The notes under the pieces are model-generated. The model was not told the DNA's origin. It saw only the letters and a program-made list of their open reading frames with translations, and did not search any database. The position numbers and the translations under genes are program-made. DNA of 43,021 bases from assembly GCF_002220365.1 (NCBI RefSeq), contig NZ_MTHB01000119.1, forward strand, positions 1 to 43,021, written 5' to 3'. This document shows, in pieces, positions 18,135-26,988 of this stretch. Each line of letters starts with the position of its first letter. The stretch's first letter is position 1. This DNA is from Caballeronia sordidicola (GTDB lineage Bacteria > Pseudomonadota > Gammaproteobacteria > Burkholderiales > Burkholderiaceae).

Positions 18135-19394
18135 TTAGCTAGCATTCACCAACTCAGGGGGGAGTGACGCTTTCGTTTTCCAGGACTCCCCGTTATTCTT
18201 ATCGACGGTCACCGTACACGCGCTAACGAGTTGATATGGAATGCCTGGCGCCGTGCCTACTGGCTGAACGGCATTTTGGCGTAGTGCTTTCGCACCTTTA
18301 ATCATTTGCCGCCGCCAAGCGGTGACGCACAGATCCGAAGTCCCCAGGAACTCTTTGCTTCGGTCAAGGATTCGGCCCTGTGATTCTCCTACCGCATGAT
18401 CCTGGACCAAAATGCCGGTGATTCCCGAGAAGTTGGATTCCTTCATCATTTGGCGATCTTGATTGTACAAATTATCGCGATTTGACAGCTTGCGAAAATC
18501 CTTATCGACGTAGAGTCCACCTTCGCGGATGCGCTGTTCGGCGTCCACCGGTTTAACCGGGTCGAAAACAAACTGCATCACCCACGTATTCTCGTCGTCC
18601 CGCGGAACGAATACGTTTACAAGGCGTCGATTGGGCGTCGCGCCGGTTTCGAACGGCGGGATGAGCGTTGTTACGGGCATCGCGAGTGCCGTGACGCGGG
18701 CATTGAATTTTCCTGGCTCGGTCTCGCGTAAGCCAGCGTAACGAATGCCGTAGGCCGTGTATTCGAGCTCGAGATCGACCTTCAGTATTTCTTCAAAAAC
18801 AACTGCGTCGAATTTCTTGGTCCATGGACTGCGACGATGCAATACGCCGGCATGGGCCGAATCAATCGTACCTTCGACCAGCTGCGCGTAATTGCATTCA
18901 CCGAGCACTTTGCTTGCGAAACAATGTTCGGTCGGCAACTTGAACCACTCGTATTCAGGAAATGGTGGCTCAAGCTCGGTCTTTCCAAGGTACGCCCAGA
19001 CCATTCCGCCAGCCTCGCGAGTCGGATATGCCTTGGCCTTAACGCGTGAGCAAAACGCGGAGCCCTTTGGTTCGGTCGGAATGTCCACACATGATCCATC
19101 GACAGCATATTTCCAGCCATGGTAGATGCAGCGCAATCCATTTTCTTCATTGACCGCTAAGACCAGCGACGCAGCTCGATGAGGGCAAAATTCATCAAGC
19201 AAACCGACTTTTCCATCTGTATTCCGAAAGGCCACCAGATCCTCGCCAAGGATCCTGACGCGAATCGGTGCACCGTCTGGCTCAGGGAGTTCGGCGGACA
19301 GCGCGACGGGCAACCAATAGCTACGCATGAAGTCGCCCATCTCTGTACCTGGGCCGACACGGGTCAAGGTCTCGTTGTCTTGTTTGGAAATCAT
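18135..19394 (-). CDS. Rieske non-heme iron oxygenase, phthalate 4,5-dioxygenase type
   Basis: Oxygenase component, 419 residues, of a two-component aromatic oxygenase (ring dihydroxylation or O-demethylation). The Rieske cluster ligands are C70-x-H72 and C89-x2-H92 (CPHR...CIYHGW). The mononuclear iron site is in EGTIDSAHAGVLH with Asp178, His181 and His186. The start MISKQDNETLTRVGPGTEMG with the RSYWLP segment is characteristic of the phthalate 4,5-dioxygenase group, which also includes demethylases. AGGAG lies 7 bases before the ATG. There is no separate beta subunit, as expected for this group. Phthalate, isophthalate-like or methoxylated benzoates are candidate substrates, but this is not decidable from sequence. 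Confidence 0.9.
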   Translation of the reverse strand: MISKQDNETLTRVGPGTEMGDFMRSYWLPVALSAELPEPDGAPIRVRILGEDLVAFRNTDGKVGLLDEFCPHRAASLVLAVNEENGLRCIYHGWKYAVDGSCVDIPTEPKGSAFCSRVKAKAYPTREAGGMVWAYLGKTELEPPFPEYEWFKLPTEHCFASKVLGECNYAQLVEGTIDSAHAGVLHRRSPWTKKFDAVVFEEILKVDLELEYTAYGIRYAGLRETEPGKFNARVTALAMPVTTLIPPFETGATPNRRLVNVFVPRDDENTWVMQFVFDPVKPVDAEQRIREGGLYVDKDFRKLSNRDNLYNQDRQMMKESNFSGITGILVQDHAVGESQGRILDRSKEFLGTSDLCVTAWRRQMIKGAKALRQNAVQPVGTAPGIPYQLVSACTVTVDKNNGESWKTKASLPPELVNAS

Positions 19395-19486
19395 GATCGC
19401 TCCTGCTGGATATTCGCGTCGGCTCAGATTGCAAGTGAATGTTCTTCACCCTGTCGATTGCCGGCGGCTGGAAATTGCATTCGAAA

Positions 19487-20512
19487 TTACAAATTCAGAT
19501 CTAGCTTGTACAAGTTCATGGTGTTTCGGAACAGAACGTCTTCTTTTTGCGTTTCCGTTAGCCAGCTGATGTTCTGAATGGATGGCGCTACATCGTCCAT
19601 TTCGCGATGCGTATGGGGATGAATTTCTGAGCCGACGCCAGGACATTCGGCGCCGAATAGGCACCGGTCCGGGCCCACGACATCGAGTAAAAATTCAACG
19701 GCCTTCGGGGTGTAAAGCACTGTGTCGAAGTAGAGTTTTTTCAGCTGTTCGCTGAACAGTTCTCCACCACCTTTTGCACGGCGGAGGCTGCCAGCTTCGA
19801 ATCGTCCCAACTGATACGGGATTGCCCCGCCGCCGTGAGAGATAACGATCTTCAGCTTGGGAAAATCTTTAAAAACATTCGAATTCAGCAGCCCGACAAT
19901 GGCCGTGGTTTCTTCGTTGATGAAACGCAGGGTGTAAGGCTCACGGATGGAACGGGATCCCGTGCCATGAATGTGCGCAGGAACATCCAGCTCACAAAGC
20001 TTTTCGTAAAGCGGATACCAGTAGCGGTCACCGAGTGGGGGCGGATCCTCCGGACCGTTTTCGAATGGATCTGGGTTGAGTAGACAACCCTTGAATCCGA
20101 GTTCATTGACGCAGCGTTCCAACTCTTTGATTGATGCGGTCAAAGGTTCGCCCGAGGCTTGCGGCAGACCAGCGATTCCAACAAATCGGTTCGGCCAAAG
20201 CTTGGTCTGGCGGTAGATAATGTTGTTGACCTCTTCGGTCCACCATTGCACGAGGAATCCGGGCTTTTCGCTGTGCATTGCCATGAACGGACGCGGCGAG
20301 ATCAGTTGCATGTCGGTACCGAGCCGATCGATATAGTGCATGTGACTGTCGTGACGACCGAGGAATTTTTCTTCCTCGACAGCGTAGCGCAGCTCTTCGT
20401 CCGAGATGACCGGACCGCCTCTTCCATGAGCGCCTCGGTGAGCCATAATCAGCGCCTTGTAGGCCCAGAGCTCAGCAGGCGCGCTCACATGTGCGTGACA
20501 ATCGATGATCAT
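19487..20512 (-). CDS. LigJ-like amidohydrolase-fold hydratase (4-oxalomesaconate hydratase candidate)
   Basis: TIM-barrel metalloenzyme, 341 residues, which in protocatechuate 4,5- and gallate pathways hydrates 4-oxalomesaconate to 4-carboxy-4-hydroxy-2-oxoadipate. The start MIIDCHAHVS gives His6 and His8. The segments LLNPDPFENG, the H-I-H pair near 180-182 and ISHGGGAIPYQLGRF are LigJ-like. The last metal ligand is Glu289 in FGAECPG rather than the Asp of most amidohydrolases, as in LigJ-type enzymes. AAGGAG precedes the ATG. Next to a LigB-type dioxygenase and a LigK-like aldolase, the hydratase role is more likely than decarboxylation, which other members of this family perform. Confidence 0.82.
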   Translation of the reverse strand: MIIDCHAHVSAPAELWAYKALIMAHRGAHGRGGPVISDEELRYAVEEEKFLGRHDSHMHYIDRLGTDMQLISPRPFMAMHSEKPGFLVQWWTEEVNNIIYRQTKLWPNRFVGIAGLPQASGEPLTASIKELERCVNELGFKGCLLNPDPFENGPEDPPPLGDRYWYPLYEKLCELDVPAHIHGTGSRSIREPYTLRFINEETTAIVGLLNSNVFKDFPKLKIVISHGGGAIPYQLGRFEAGSLRRAKGGGELFSEQLKKLYFDTVLYTPKAVEFLLDVVGPDRCLFGAECPGVGSEIHPHTHREMDDVAPSIQNISWLTETQKEDVLFRNTMNLYKLDLNL

Positions 20513-20650
20513 AATGCTCCTTGAAATTGTTTTTTAGGTTGCGTGTTTCAGATACTTACGTCGGTACTTAGTTAAGGTATGGATCTTCTTTACTTTGCGA
20601 ATGGGTCGACGTAGGCAGTCTTGCGGCTTGTCTCCCGAATCCCGCGGGCT

Positions 20651-21868
20651 CTACTTTGAAAATCTGTTGAACGTAGTCGCAGGCAGGCCCAGTTCAAACC
20701 TCCCGGCACCTGTCATGGTTGCGTCCCAGTTGAAACCAACATGCCCACACACCCCGTTGATATCGCGCCAGATGCGCTGGATCTCGGACGTGTTGTAGAT
20801 CGTGCTTCCGCCGCTTGCCTCGATGAGGCTATTGACGGCGCGACGACACGTCTGAGCAACATAGGCGAGGTCCCGCGGTGCTTGAAAGCGATAGCGGGCG
20901 GACACATCACCGACTCCTTGCATGGCATCGACGCGCTCGGCATCACGCAGAATCAGGGCAAAGGCGGCGTCGACCATGGCTGCGGCTTCGCCTACCCGGG
21001 CGAACGTAGCGGACTGAGCCGACAACTCCGGTTCGACGAGCGCCGAGAGGCGCGCATGATTGCTCTTGCTAAATACGTGAATTGCGCCAAGGGCGGCGCC
21101 GACAGGCGCGCCGACGAGCGAAAGCGGCAATGCTATGCTCATTGGGAGGCCGTAAAGCGAAATATCCAGTGCGGCACCCCCCGGCGTTGAGCCGGCAACG
21201 ACATCTGCAAAACGAACGACGTAGGCATCGGGAACAAACGCATCCGCCACATGTATCGACTTGCTACCGGTGCCACGCATGCCGCTGGTATGCCAGTCAT
21301 CAACGATTGTGAAGTCCTTGCGCGGCACTAACATGAACTTGGGCTCTTCTCCAGATGGTGTTGCGCCAAGGATGACCCAGTCGGCATGGTCGATACCGCT
21401 GGCCCACTTACCTTCGCCGGCCTTGATTCGATAGCCTCCATCTTCGCGCACCGGTGCATTTCCACCGAAGCGAAAAATGGTCGAGACAAGAGCGCCCGGC
21501 CGCTCATACACCGACTGCTGTGCGTCGAGCGCAAATTGAGATAGCAGCCAGAAATGGCCTACGAGGTTGCCAAAAACCCAACCGGAAGAAACACAACCTT
21601 GAGCAAGCTCCGCAGTCGTCTCAACCAGTGTCGCAATGCCGAGTTCGGAACCGCCGAACCGCTTGGGTGTCAGCAGGCCTGTCAGGCCAGACGCCCGCAG
21701 CTCCGAAATCGTCTCGTCGGGAATGCGTCTGAGGTCTTCCGCATGAGCCGCCCGCTCACGCAGCTTCGGTACAAGCTCCCTTGCGCAAGCGACCGCCTCG
21801 CTGCGGCTTGCTAGGACGGGGAGGTCAAGGACGGGACTAGACTCTTTCAAGACGGCGCTCGCTGGCAT
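20651..21868 (-). CDS. Acyl-CoA-dehydrogenase-fold flavin-dependent monooxygenase (HsaA/DszC-like), copy 1
   Basis: Protein of 405 residues with the acyl-CoA dehydrogenase fold but the features of group D two-component monooxygenases, which use reduced flavin from a separate reductase. Seen are the N-terminal helix bundle with PDETISELRASGL, GGSELG, the SSGWVFGNLVGHFWLLSQF segment, the W-H-T-S-G-M-R-G-T-G-S flavin region and the C-terminal IWRDINGVCGHVGFNWD. Hydroxylation of a phenolic ring or desulfurisation-type oxidation are the known activities. The likely reductase partner is encoded at 13237. It is the first gene of the minus-strand block and lies across a 551-base control region from the amidohydrolase gene. 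A clear paralog is at 24674. Confidence 0.82.
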   Translation of the reverse strand: MPASAVLKESSPVLDLPVLASRSEAVACARELVPKLRERAAHAEDLRRIPDETISELRASGLTGLLTPKRFGGSELGIATLVETTAELAQGCVSSGWVFGNLVGHFWLLSQFALDAQQSVYERPGALVSTIFRFGGNAPVREDGGYRIKAGEGKWASGIDHADWVILGATPSGEEPKFMLVPRKDFTIVDDWHTSGMRGTGSKSIHVADAFVPDAYVVRFADVVAGSTPGGAALDISLYGLPMSIALPLSLVGAPVGAALGAIHVFSKSNHARLSALVEPELSAQSATFARVGEAAAMVDAAFALILRDAERVDAMQGVGDVSARYRFQAPRDLAYVAQTCRRAVNSLIEASGGSTIYNTSEIQRIWRDINGVCGHVGFNWDATMTGAGRFELGLPATTFNRFSK

Positions 21869-22419
21869 GGGTGTTCCTAAAAGAAATTCAATGATCTATC
21901 GTGCAACGCGATTGTTTCGTAGCAAGCCGCAAACACTTGGCATGTCCCCTCTGTTCAAAATTGTCTGCCGCATCCGAAGCAAATGGAAATTGAAAATTGG
22001 CTTCGATACATGCAAAAAGCGATATGCCTGAAAGGCCGAAGCTTTGGAAGGCACCTATGATTGGCGGTATCGGCTGGACAGGACTCGCCACCGCGTGAGC
22101 GTTTGCGCGGGCGCTAAAAAAATAGTGTTTTACCCGCCGACCCGCGCGGAAGGCCAAGGCAGGGGTTAACACTAATCCACAGGGGCGATGGCTCTCAACT
22201 GTTGGTGAGATAAGGATTCACACGTATGCATTCGAAAAACGATATGCAAACCGTACGCATCTTCATTTGTTCCGAGCGCGTAGGAGGAGTCCAATAGGTG
22301 CCATGAAAGCTTGAATCGAGTGTCGAATCAAGCGCATATCCACAGGGTTGCGTCATGCCATCGTCGATAAAGTTAATTGAATTGAGTACCGCTGTTTTCG
22401 GCGTTCCGGGTTTGCTGAC
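21869..22419. promoter_or_regulatory. Divergent control region of the aromatic cluster
   Basis: This 551-base gap separates the minus-strand block from the plus-strand block, so both promoters should lie here. No open frame is supported. The right part (22245-22419) has a diverged copy at 1085-1250 upstream of the meta-pathway operon. An ATGC-N9-GCAT symmetry at about 22249-22265 is present here but is not fully kept in that copy. An operator for the LysR regulator at 30323 is plausible but not identified. Confidence 0.5.
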
Positions 22420-23211
22420 ATGACCATCGTAGACAGTCAATGTCACGTATCGCCAATCTGGTTCGAGCCGGTGGAATTGTTGCTCTTCCAGATGGATCGG
22501 TACGGCGTCGAGCGCGCTGTTTTAATACAGATGCTTGGGCAATATGAAAATCACTATCAGATGGCTTGTACTAAGATGCATCCCGACCGTTTGCGCAGCG
22601 TTGTTGGTGTTGACTGGGCAGATCCTCTGGCGCTCGACCAATTACGTCGCGCGGCGGACTTGGGGGCGACCGGCGTTCGGCTGCGCCCGGGTTCACGCTC
22701 ACCCGGTGATGATCCTTTGGCGATCTGGCGGGTAGCTCAAGAATGCCAGCTCGCGGTCAGCTGTGTTGGAAGTGTCGAGACGTTCAACTCCCCTGAATTC
22801 GCCGATGTCCTAACGGAGATGCCCGCACTTCCCGTGGTGTTGGAACATTTCGCCGGGCAGGCCCGTCCTGATGACACCGAGGACGCGCGAGCGGCTCGAC
22901 GTCAGGGCCTCTTGTTGAGCCGATTTCCCAATGTCTTTCTTAAACTTCCTGGCTTGGGGGAACTGCTGCCTCGCGCGACCCCGCCATCTGAGGACGGCTC
23001 ACCGGTTAAACCAGGTGCACGGGTGTTGATAGATGCCGCAATTGACGCATTTGGTGCAGAGCGCTTGATGTGGGGAAGTGATTTTCCGGTCGTCTCCAGC
23101 CGAGAAGGATACGGCAACGCGTTGCTGGCTTCACGGGAAGCGTGTGCCCATTTGCCTCACCAATCCACGAGTTTTATCTTTGCAGAGACCGCAATCCAGG
23201 TCTTTAAATAA
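22420..23211 (+). CDS. Amidohydrolase-fold hydrolase, LigI-like, with Gln in place of the first HxH histidine
   Basis: TIM-barrel protein of 263 residues resembling 2-pyrone-4,6-dicarboxylate hydrolases and related lactonases. The first barrel strand reads V-D-S-Q-C-H-V, so Gln7 takes the place of the first metal-site His while His9 stays. The C-terminal MWGSDFPV keeps the aspartate, and VVLEHFAGQ offers a His. LigI itself works without metal, so activity is not excluded. The ATG at 22420 is directly followed by the conserved strand. It leads the plus-strand block and faces monooxygenase copy 1. A truncated, frameshifted copy of its 5' end lies at 1251. Confidence 0.8.
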   Translation: MTIVDSQCHVSPIWFEPVELLLFQMDRYGVERAVLIQMLGQYENHYQMACTKMHPDRLRSVVGVDWADPLALDQLRRAADLGATGVRLRPGSRSPGDDPLAIWRVAQECQLAVSCVGSVETFNSPEFADVLTEMPALPVVLEHFAGQARPDDTEDARAARRQGLLLSRFPNVFLKLPGLGELLPRATPPSEDGSPVKPGARVLIDAAIDAFGAERLMWGSDFPVVSSREGYGNALLASREACAHLPHQSTSFIFAETAIQVFK

Positions 23212-23222
23212 ACAAATTTTTT

Positions 23223-23249
23223 AAAGAGCTAACCCGAGATAGCCTCTTT
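23223..23249 (+). terminator. Possible weak stem-loop terminator
   Basis: The arms AAAGAGCTA and TAGCCTCTTT pair with one bulged base around an 8-base loop, directly behind the amidohydrolase gene. Only three Ts end the stem, so termination would be partial. It could separate expression of this gene from the Asp-box gene downstream. Confidence 0.3.
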
Positions 23250-23427
23250 CGGCCTGTTCCCAACGGCGAGTGACTGGCCGCAAAAAGTGTAATTGCGCTA
23301 TTGAAATATGAATTAAGACATGAGCAGACATGTTTGCGATCTTTCCAAAATGTCGAGATCGACTATTGCGCAAATGCGAATTGTCGGTACATCAAACTAA
23401 CAGCTATCAACAACAAGGAGTGCCACT

Positions 23428-24609
23428 ATGGTGACCTGTTTATCTCCGAACGGCGGCGACCAGACTCGCGCGGTCGGCCCCGCGCTAAAGCTGCTTGTTG
23501 GGACAATTTGTGGCGTCTATATGCTCGGACGGGAGCAGGTCGGTGATGCATGGACGGTCGAATACTCGGCCATAAATGACAAACAAATCAGTTCATTGCT
23601 CTACGAGGAACGTTCGGGCTTACTGTTCGCTGGTGTGCATGGAAATGGCGGCCTGTGGATGAGTAGCGACAGCGGCATGACTTGGACGCCTCGGATGAAC
23701 GGCCTTGATCGGCCGCACGTATATACGATCGCAGTGCAATATCGTGGTGACAAGACTGTGCTTTTTGCAGGCGTCGAGCCTCACGGACTATATCGTAGCG
23801 AGGACCTCGGCCAAAATTGGCATGATGTCCCGAGCATCATGGATGTCGCTGGTACGGAAAAATGGAATTTCCCGCCACCGCCCCACATCGCGCATGTCAA
23901 GCACATCGCCTTTCATCCGGCCGATCCGGCGACCTACTATGTCTGCATCGAACAGGGTGCGTTACTCAAAACAATAGATGACGGCGCGACGTGGATCGAA
24001 TCATCGAACTTTGAGGCCGACGACGACTTCTTTCGCAATGACACTCATCGTGTGGTTATCCGCGCCTCCAATCCGGATGACATCTTTATTGCGACAGGAG
24101 AAGGCCTGTATCGCAGCGTGGACGCCGGCACCACTTGGGACCATCTGACGTTCCGCTCCGATCGAATCGGGTATCCCGACATTCTCTACCTCGACCCCCG
24201 CGATGAAGAAGTGATTTATTTGGGTGGAGCCGGCAAAGCGCCACGCGAATGGCGGAAGATGTCTCCACCGTATTCCAACGCCGGCCTTATCCGAAGCAGC
24301 GACAATGGCAAGAGTTGGACCGAACTAACGCACGGGCTCCCTAACCCCGTCGTCGGCAACATCGAAGCCATGACCATGCACTTTTGGGACGACCAGGTGG
24401 CATTTTTTGGCGGCACCGCGACTGGCGAAGTGCACATAAGTGAAGATTCGGGCGCCTCCTGGTCCTTGCTTGCCAAGGATTTGCCACCGATTTCGAAGGC
24501 CGGTCACTACCGCTGGTTTCTCACGCCCGAGCAGCGCGAACACATCGAAGACCAGATGCGCAGCTGGGGCGCGCATAAGGCGCTTGAAGATGAAAGAGGC
24601 GATGTCTAG
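23428..24609 (+). CDS. Asp-box (BNR) beta-propeller protein, role unknown
   Basis: Protein of 393 residues with six Asp-box repeats of the form S-x-D-x-G-x-T-W. They lie near residues 80-86, 124-131, 184-189, 230-237, 290-297 and 338-345, which predicts a six- or seven-bladed propeller like sialidase/VPS10/YCF48-type proteins. There is no signal peptide or membrane segment, so it is probably cytosolic. The ATG at 23428 has AAGGAG at 7 bases. It lies between the LigI-like gene and the second monooxygenase on the same strand. A scaffold, assembly factor or lactone hydrolase role (some propellers are lactonases) is possible. Nothing in the sequence decides it. Confidence 0.78.
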   Translation: MVTCLSPNGGDQTRAVGPALKLLVGTICGVYMLGREQVGDAWTVEYSAINDKQISSLLYEERSGLLFAGVHGNGGLWMSSDSGMTWTPRMNGLDRPHVYTIAVQYRGDKTVLFAGVEPHGLYRSEDLGQNWHDVPSIMDVAGTEKWNFPPPPHIAHVKHIAFHPADPATYYVCIEQGALLKTIDDGATWIESSNFEADDDFFRNDTHRVVIRASNPDDIFIATGEGLYRSVDAGTTWDHLTFRSDRIGYPDILYLDPRDEEVIYLGGAGKAPREWRKMSPPYSNAGLIRSSDNGKSWTELTHGLPNPVVGNIEAMTMHFWDDQVAFFGGTATGEVHISEDSGASWSLLAKDLPPISKAGHYRWFLTPEQREHIEDQMRSWGAHKALEDERGDV

Positions 24610-24673
24610 AAATGCTTAATGTGCCTTCTGAGTAACTCTGTCGAGCCCAAAGCCCGTCATTAAGGTGGAATAG

Positions 24674-25906
24674 ATGATTTACCCAACGACTCACGGCAGC
24701 GAAGCACTCAAAAGTAACTTGCCGAAATTCGCCAATAGAGCGGAGGCGTTGGCTGCAGCCAGGGAATTGACGTCTCGCATTTGCGCAAGAGGGGCGCGCA
24801 CAGAAGCGGATCGCATGGTTCCGACGGACACCATTGACGAACTGATCGCTAGTGGACTGACCGGCATTGTGACGCCACGGATATTCGGTGGGTCAGAATT
24901 GGGGATGTCTTCTCTCGTAGAAGTGACCGCCGAAATCTCCTCGGCCTGTGGTTCGACGGGTTGGGTATTTGGCGTGCTCACCGGCCACAGTTGGATGCTC
25001 AATCTTTTTCCGGTTGAAGTTCAAAAGGAAGTCAACGGCGTCCCCGGCGCTCTTTCGGCGACGGTCTATAGGCTAGCAGGAACGGTCACCCGCGTTGAGG
25101 GCGGCTACCGCTTGGTCAGCGGTGAGGGTCGATTTTGCAGCGGCATCGACCATGTTCAGTGGGTGATTGTAGGTAGTGCGGTGCTCAGCGAAAATGAACC
25201 TCCCGAGCCACGCTTTTTCGTCGTCCCCCGCAGTGAGGTCGAAATTGTTGATGATTGGTACACCGCAGGTATGCGAGGCACGGGGAGCCGTTCGATAAAA
25301 ATCAGCGAAGCGTTTATTCCCGAGCATCGATCGGTGTCGGTGGCTGAATTACAAAATGGAGAAACTGAAGGCGGCAGATTTCACAGCGGGCCCCTCTATC
25401 GCATGCCGATGATGGGGTTGCCGCCATTCTCGATAATTGGCGCTCCCTTGGGAATGGCGCGCGGCGCAATACGCAGCCTTTCAGAGAACCTCAAAAAGAG
25501 GATGGCGTCGTTGGGTGAGTTGCAACTGGCAGAGCAGTCGGTGATGTTCGCCAGAATCGCGCAAGCATCTGTCGATGTGGATACTGCCTATGCACTGGTG
25601 ATGGAGGACGCCGCCGTTATCGACAATGCCGACGATGCCGGTAGCATCGCGACTCTGCAACGCGTTCGCTTCCAGCGTGATGTCGCATTCGCTGCTCAGA
25701 AGTGTCGTAACGCGATTACCAATCTTTTTGAAGTCAGTGGCGGCAGCGGGATCTATGAGACTTCCGATCTGCAACGCATCTGGCGCGATGTCAATGCCGC
25801 CGCCTCACATTTCGCATTCAACTGGGACAGCGCAGCCGTCAGCTACGGGCGGGCGTTGCTAGGTCTTAGCCCGAATAGTATTGACTATAAAAAGCGGCAA
25901 AATTAA
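24674..25906 (+). CDS. Acyl-CoA-dehydrogenase-fold flavin-dependent monooxygenase, copy 2
   Basis: Paralog of the protein encoded at 20651, 410 residues, with the same landmarks: ELIASGLTGIVTPRIFGGSELG, SACGSTGWVFGVLTGHSWMLNLF, DDWYTAGMRGTGSRS and a C-terminal IWRDVNAAASHFAFNWD. The two differ at many positions, so they probably act on different substrates or form a hetero-oligomer. No flavin reductase accompanies it; the one at 13237 may serve both. It starts 64 bases behind the Asp-box gene (GGTGGAATAG before the ATG), and the following binding-protein gene begins 16 bases after its stop, which suggests one transcript. Confidence 0.82.
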   Translation: MIYPTTHGSEALKSNLPKFANRAEALAAARELTSRICARGARTEADRMVPTDTIDELIASGLTGIVTPRIFGGSELGMSSLVEVTAEISSACGSTGWVFGVLTGHSWMLNLFPVEVQKEVNGVPGALSATVYRLAGTVTRVEGGYRLVSGEGRFCSGIDHVQWVIVGSAVLSENEPPEPRFFVVPRSEVEIVDDWYTAGMRGTGSRSIKISEAFIPEHRSVSVAELQNGETEGGRFHSGPLYRMPMMGLPPFSIIGAPLGMARGAIRSLSENLKKRMASLGELQLAEQSVMFARIAQASVDVDTAYALVMEDAAVIDNADDAGSIATLQRVRFQRDVAFAAQKCRNAITNLFEVSGGSGIYETSDLQRIWRDVNAAASHFAFNWDSAAVSYGRALLGLSPNSIDYKKRQN

Positions 25907-25922
25907 TCAAGGATCGAATGTT

Positions 25923-26672
25923 ATGACCAACGAAAGGACCTTCCCGCCCGCTCCGACGCCCGACATCGTGCGGGAGCTTGCTCCCTCAGGTAAGTTGCGC
26001 GCTGCGATCAACTTCGGCAACTCGGTTCTCGCGCAGCTCGCTCCAGATTCGGGCAAGCCGAAGGGCATTTCTGTGGACCTGGCCTACGCGTTGGGAGAGC
26101 AGCTTCAAGTGCCGGTTGAACTCGTGGGATTTGATGCCGCGGGCAAAGTTGTCGAAGCGATGTCGGCTGGTCAGTGGGACATTGCCTTTCTCGCCATCGA
26201 TCCAAGGCGAGGGGAGGATATGGCGTTTACTACGCCCTATCTAACGATCGAAGGAACTTATCTCGTGAAATCGGATTCTCGTTTCCAGGAAACTGATGAG
26301 CTTGATGCCGACGGTGTTCGTATAGCAGTTGGAGCTGGCGCCGCCTACGAGCTTTTTCTGACTCGGAATCTAAAGCGGGCTCAAATCGTCCGCCAGCCTA
26401 CAGCCGCCGCCGCCTTTCAAAGCTTCCTTGAGCAGGAACTGGACGCCGTGGCGGGGGTACGTCAAGTTGTCGAGACGTTTGCGAAGCGTCAAAGTGGATT
26501 GCGCGTGCTGCGTGGTCGCTTTATGTCCATCAGCCAGGCCCTCGCGGTACCCAAGGAGCGAACGGCTTCTGCTGCGTTCCTAAACCATTTCATCGAAGCA
26601 AAAAAGGCGGATGGTAGTGTCGTCGAATACCTTGCGCGAAGCGGTGAGAGCGGCGCGACTCTCGCGCCTTGA
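25923..26672 (+). CDS. Periplasmic-binding-protein-fold (SBP_bac_3) protein without signal peptide
   Basis: Protein of 249 residues with the family 3 solute-binding fold. Landmarks are G-K-L-R-A-A-I-N-F-G-N, P-K-G-I-S-V-D-L-A-Y-A-L-G, G-Q-W-D-I-A-F-L-A-I-D-P-R-R and F-T-T-P-Y-L-T-I-E-G-T-Y-L-V. These parts match amino-acid binding proteins, but the N-terminus is a short hydrophilic Pro-rich stretch with no Sec or lipoprotein signal. The start at 25923 has AAGGA upstream; the frame extends 14 codons earlier, also without a signal. No ABC permease or ATPase is nearby. It may act in the cytosol as an enzyme or ligand sensor of the pathway, as some cyclohexadienyl-dehydratase-like relatives do. 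This is inference. Confidence 0.75.
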   Translation: MTNERTFPPAPTPDIVRELAPSGKLRAAINFGNSVLAQLAPDSGKPKGISVDLAYALGEQLQVPVELVGFDAAGKVVEAMSAGQWDIAFLAIDPRRGEDMAFTTPYLTIEGTYLVKSDSRFQETDELDADGVRIAVGAGAAYELFLTRNLKRAQIVRQPTAAAAFQSFLEQELDAVAGVRQVVETFAKRQSGLRVLRGRFMSISQALAVPKERTASAAFLNHFIEAKKADGSVVEYLARSGESGATLAP

Positions 26673-26988
26673 ATCGCTTATCCGGACGAGCGGAGGTTGT
26701 TTTCTAACCAACCTGGATATTTTGGATGTGTTGACTTTAGCGATGCTTATATGTTTCTGCTCTTAACCGGCCACGCTTCGGACCCCGGCCTGATCTAAAA
26801 GGTGCGGTGGTAGTAGCTATAGTTTGGCAATCGCGATTGCAGCTTGGTGTTCATGCGAAATTCTTCAGTAGAAGATTTCAGATTCAGGCGATCCGAAGAA
26901 GCTCCGTGCGTCACTGTCGTCGTGATGTGGGTTGGTTGCACCGCGACAAATGATGGCGCAAATGATTAACTAACCTCGATCAAACGCC
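26673..26988. other. Intergenic stretch, nothing recognised
   Basis: About 316 bases between the binding-protein and FmdB genes. No frame of interest was found. A TTGACT hexamer at 26731 has no well-spaced -10 partner. Confidence 0.35.

Noticed and set aside
26731..26753. TTGACT as a -35 box before the FmdB gene
   Set aside because: No -10 hexamer at acceptable spacing.
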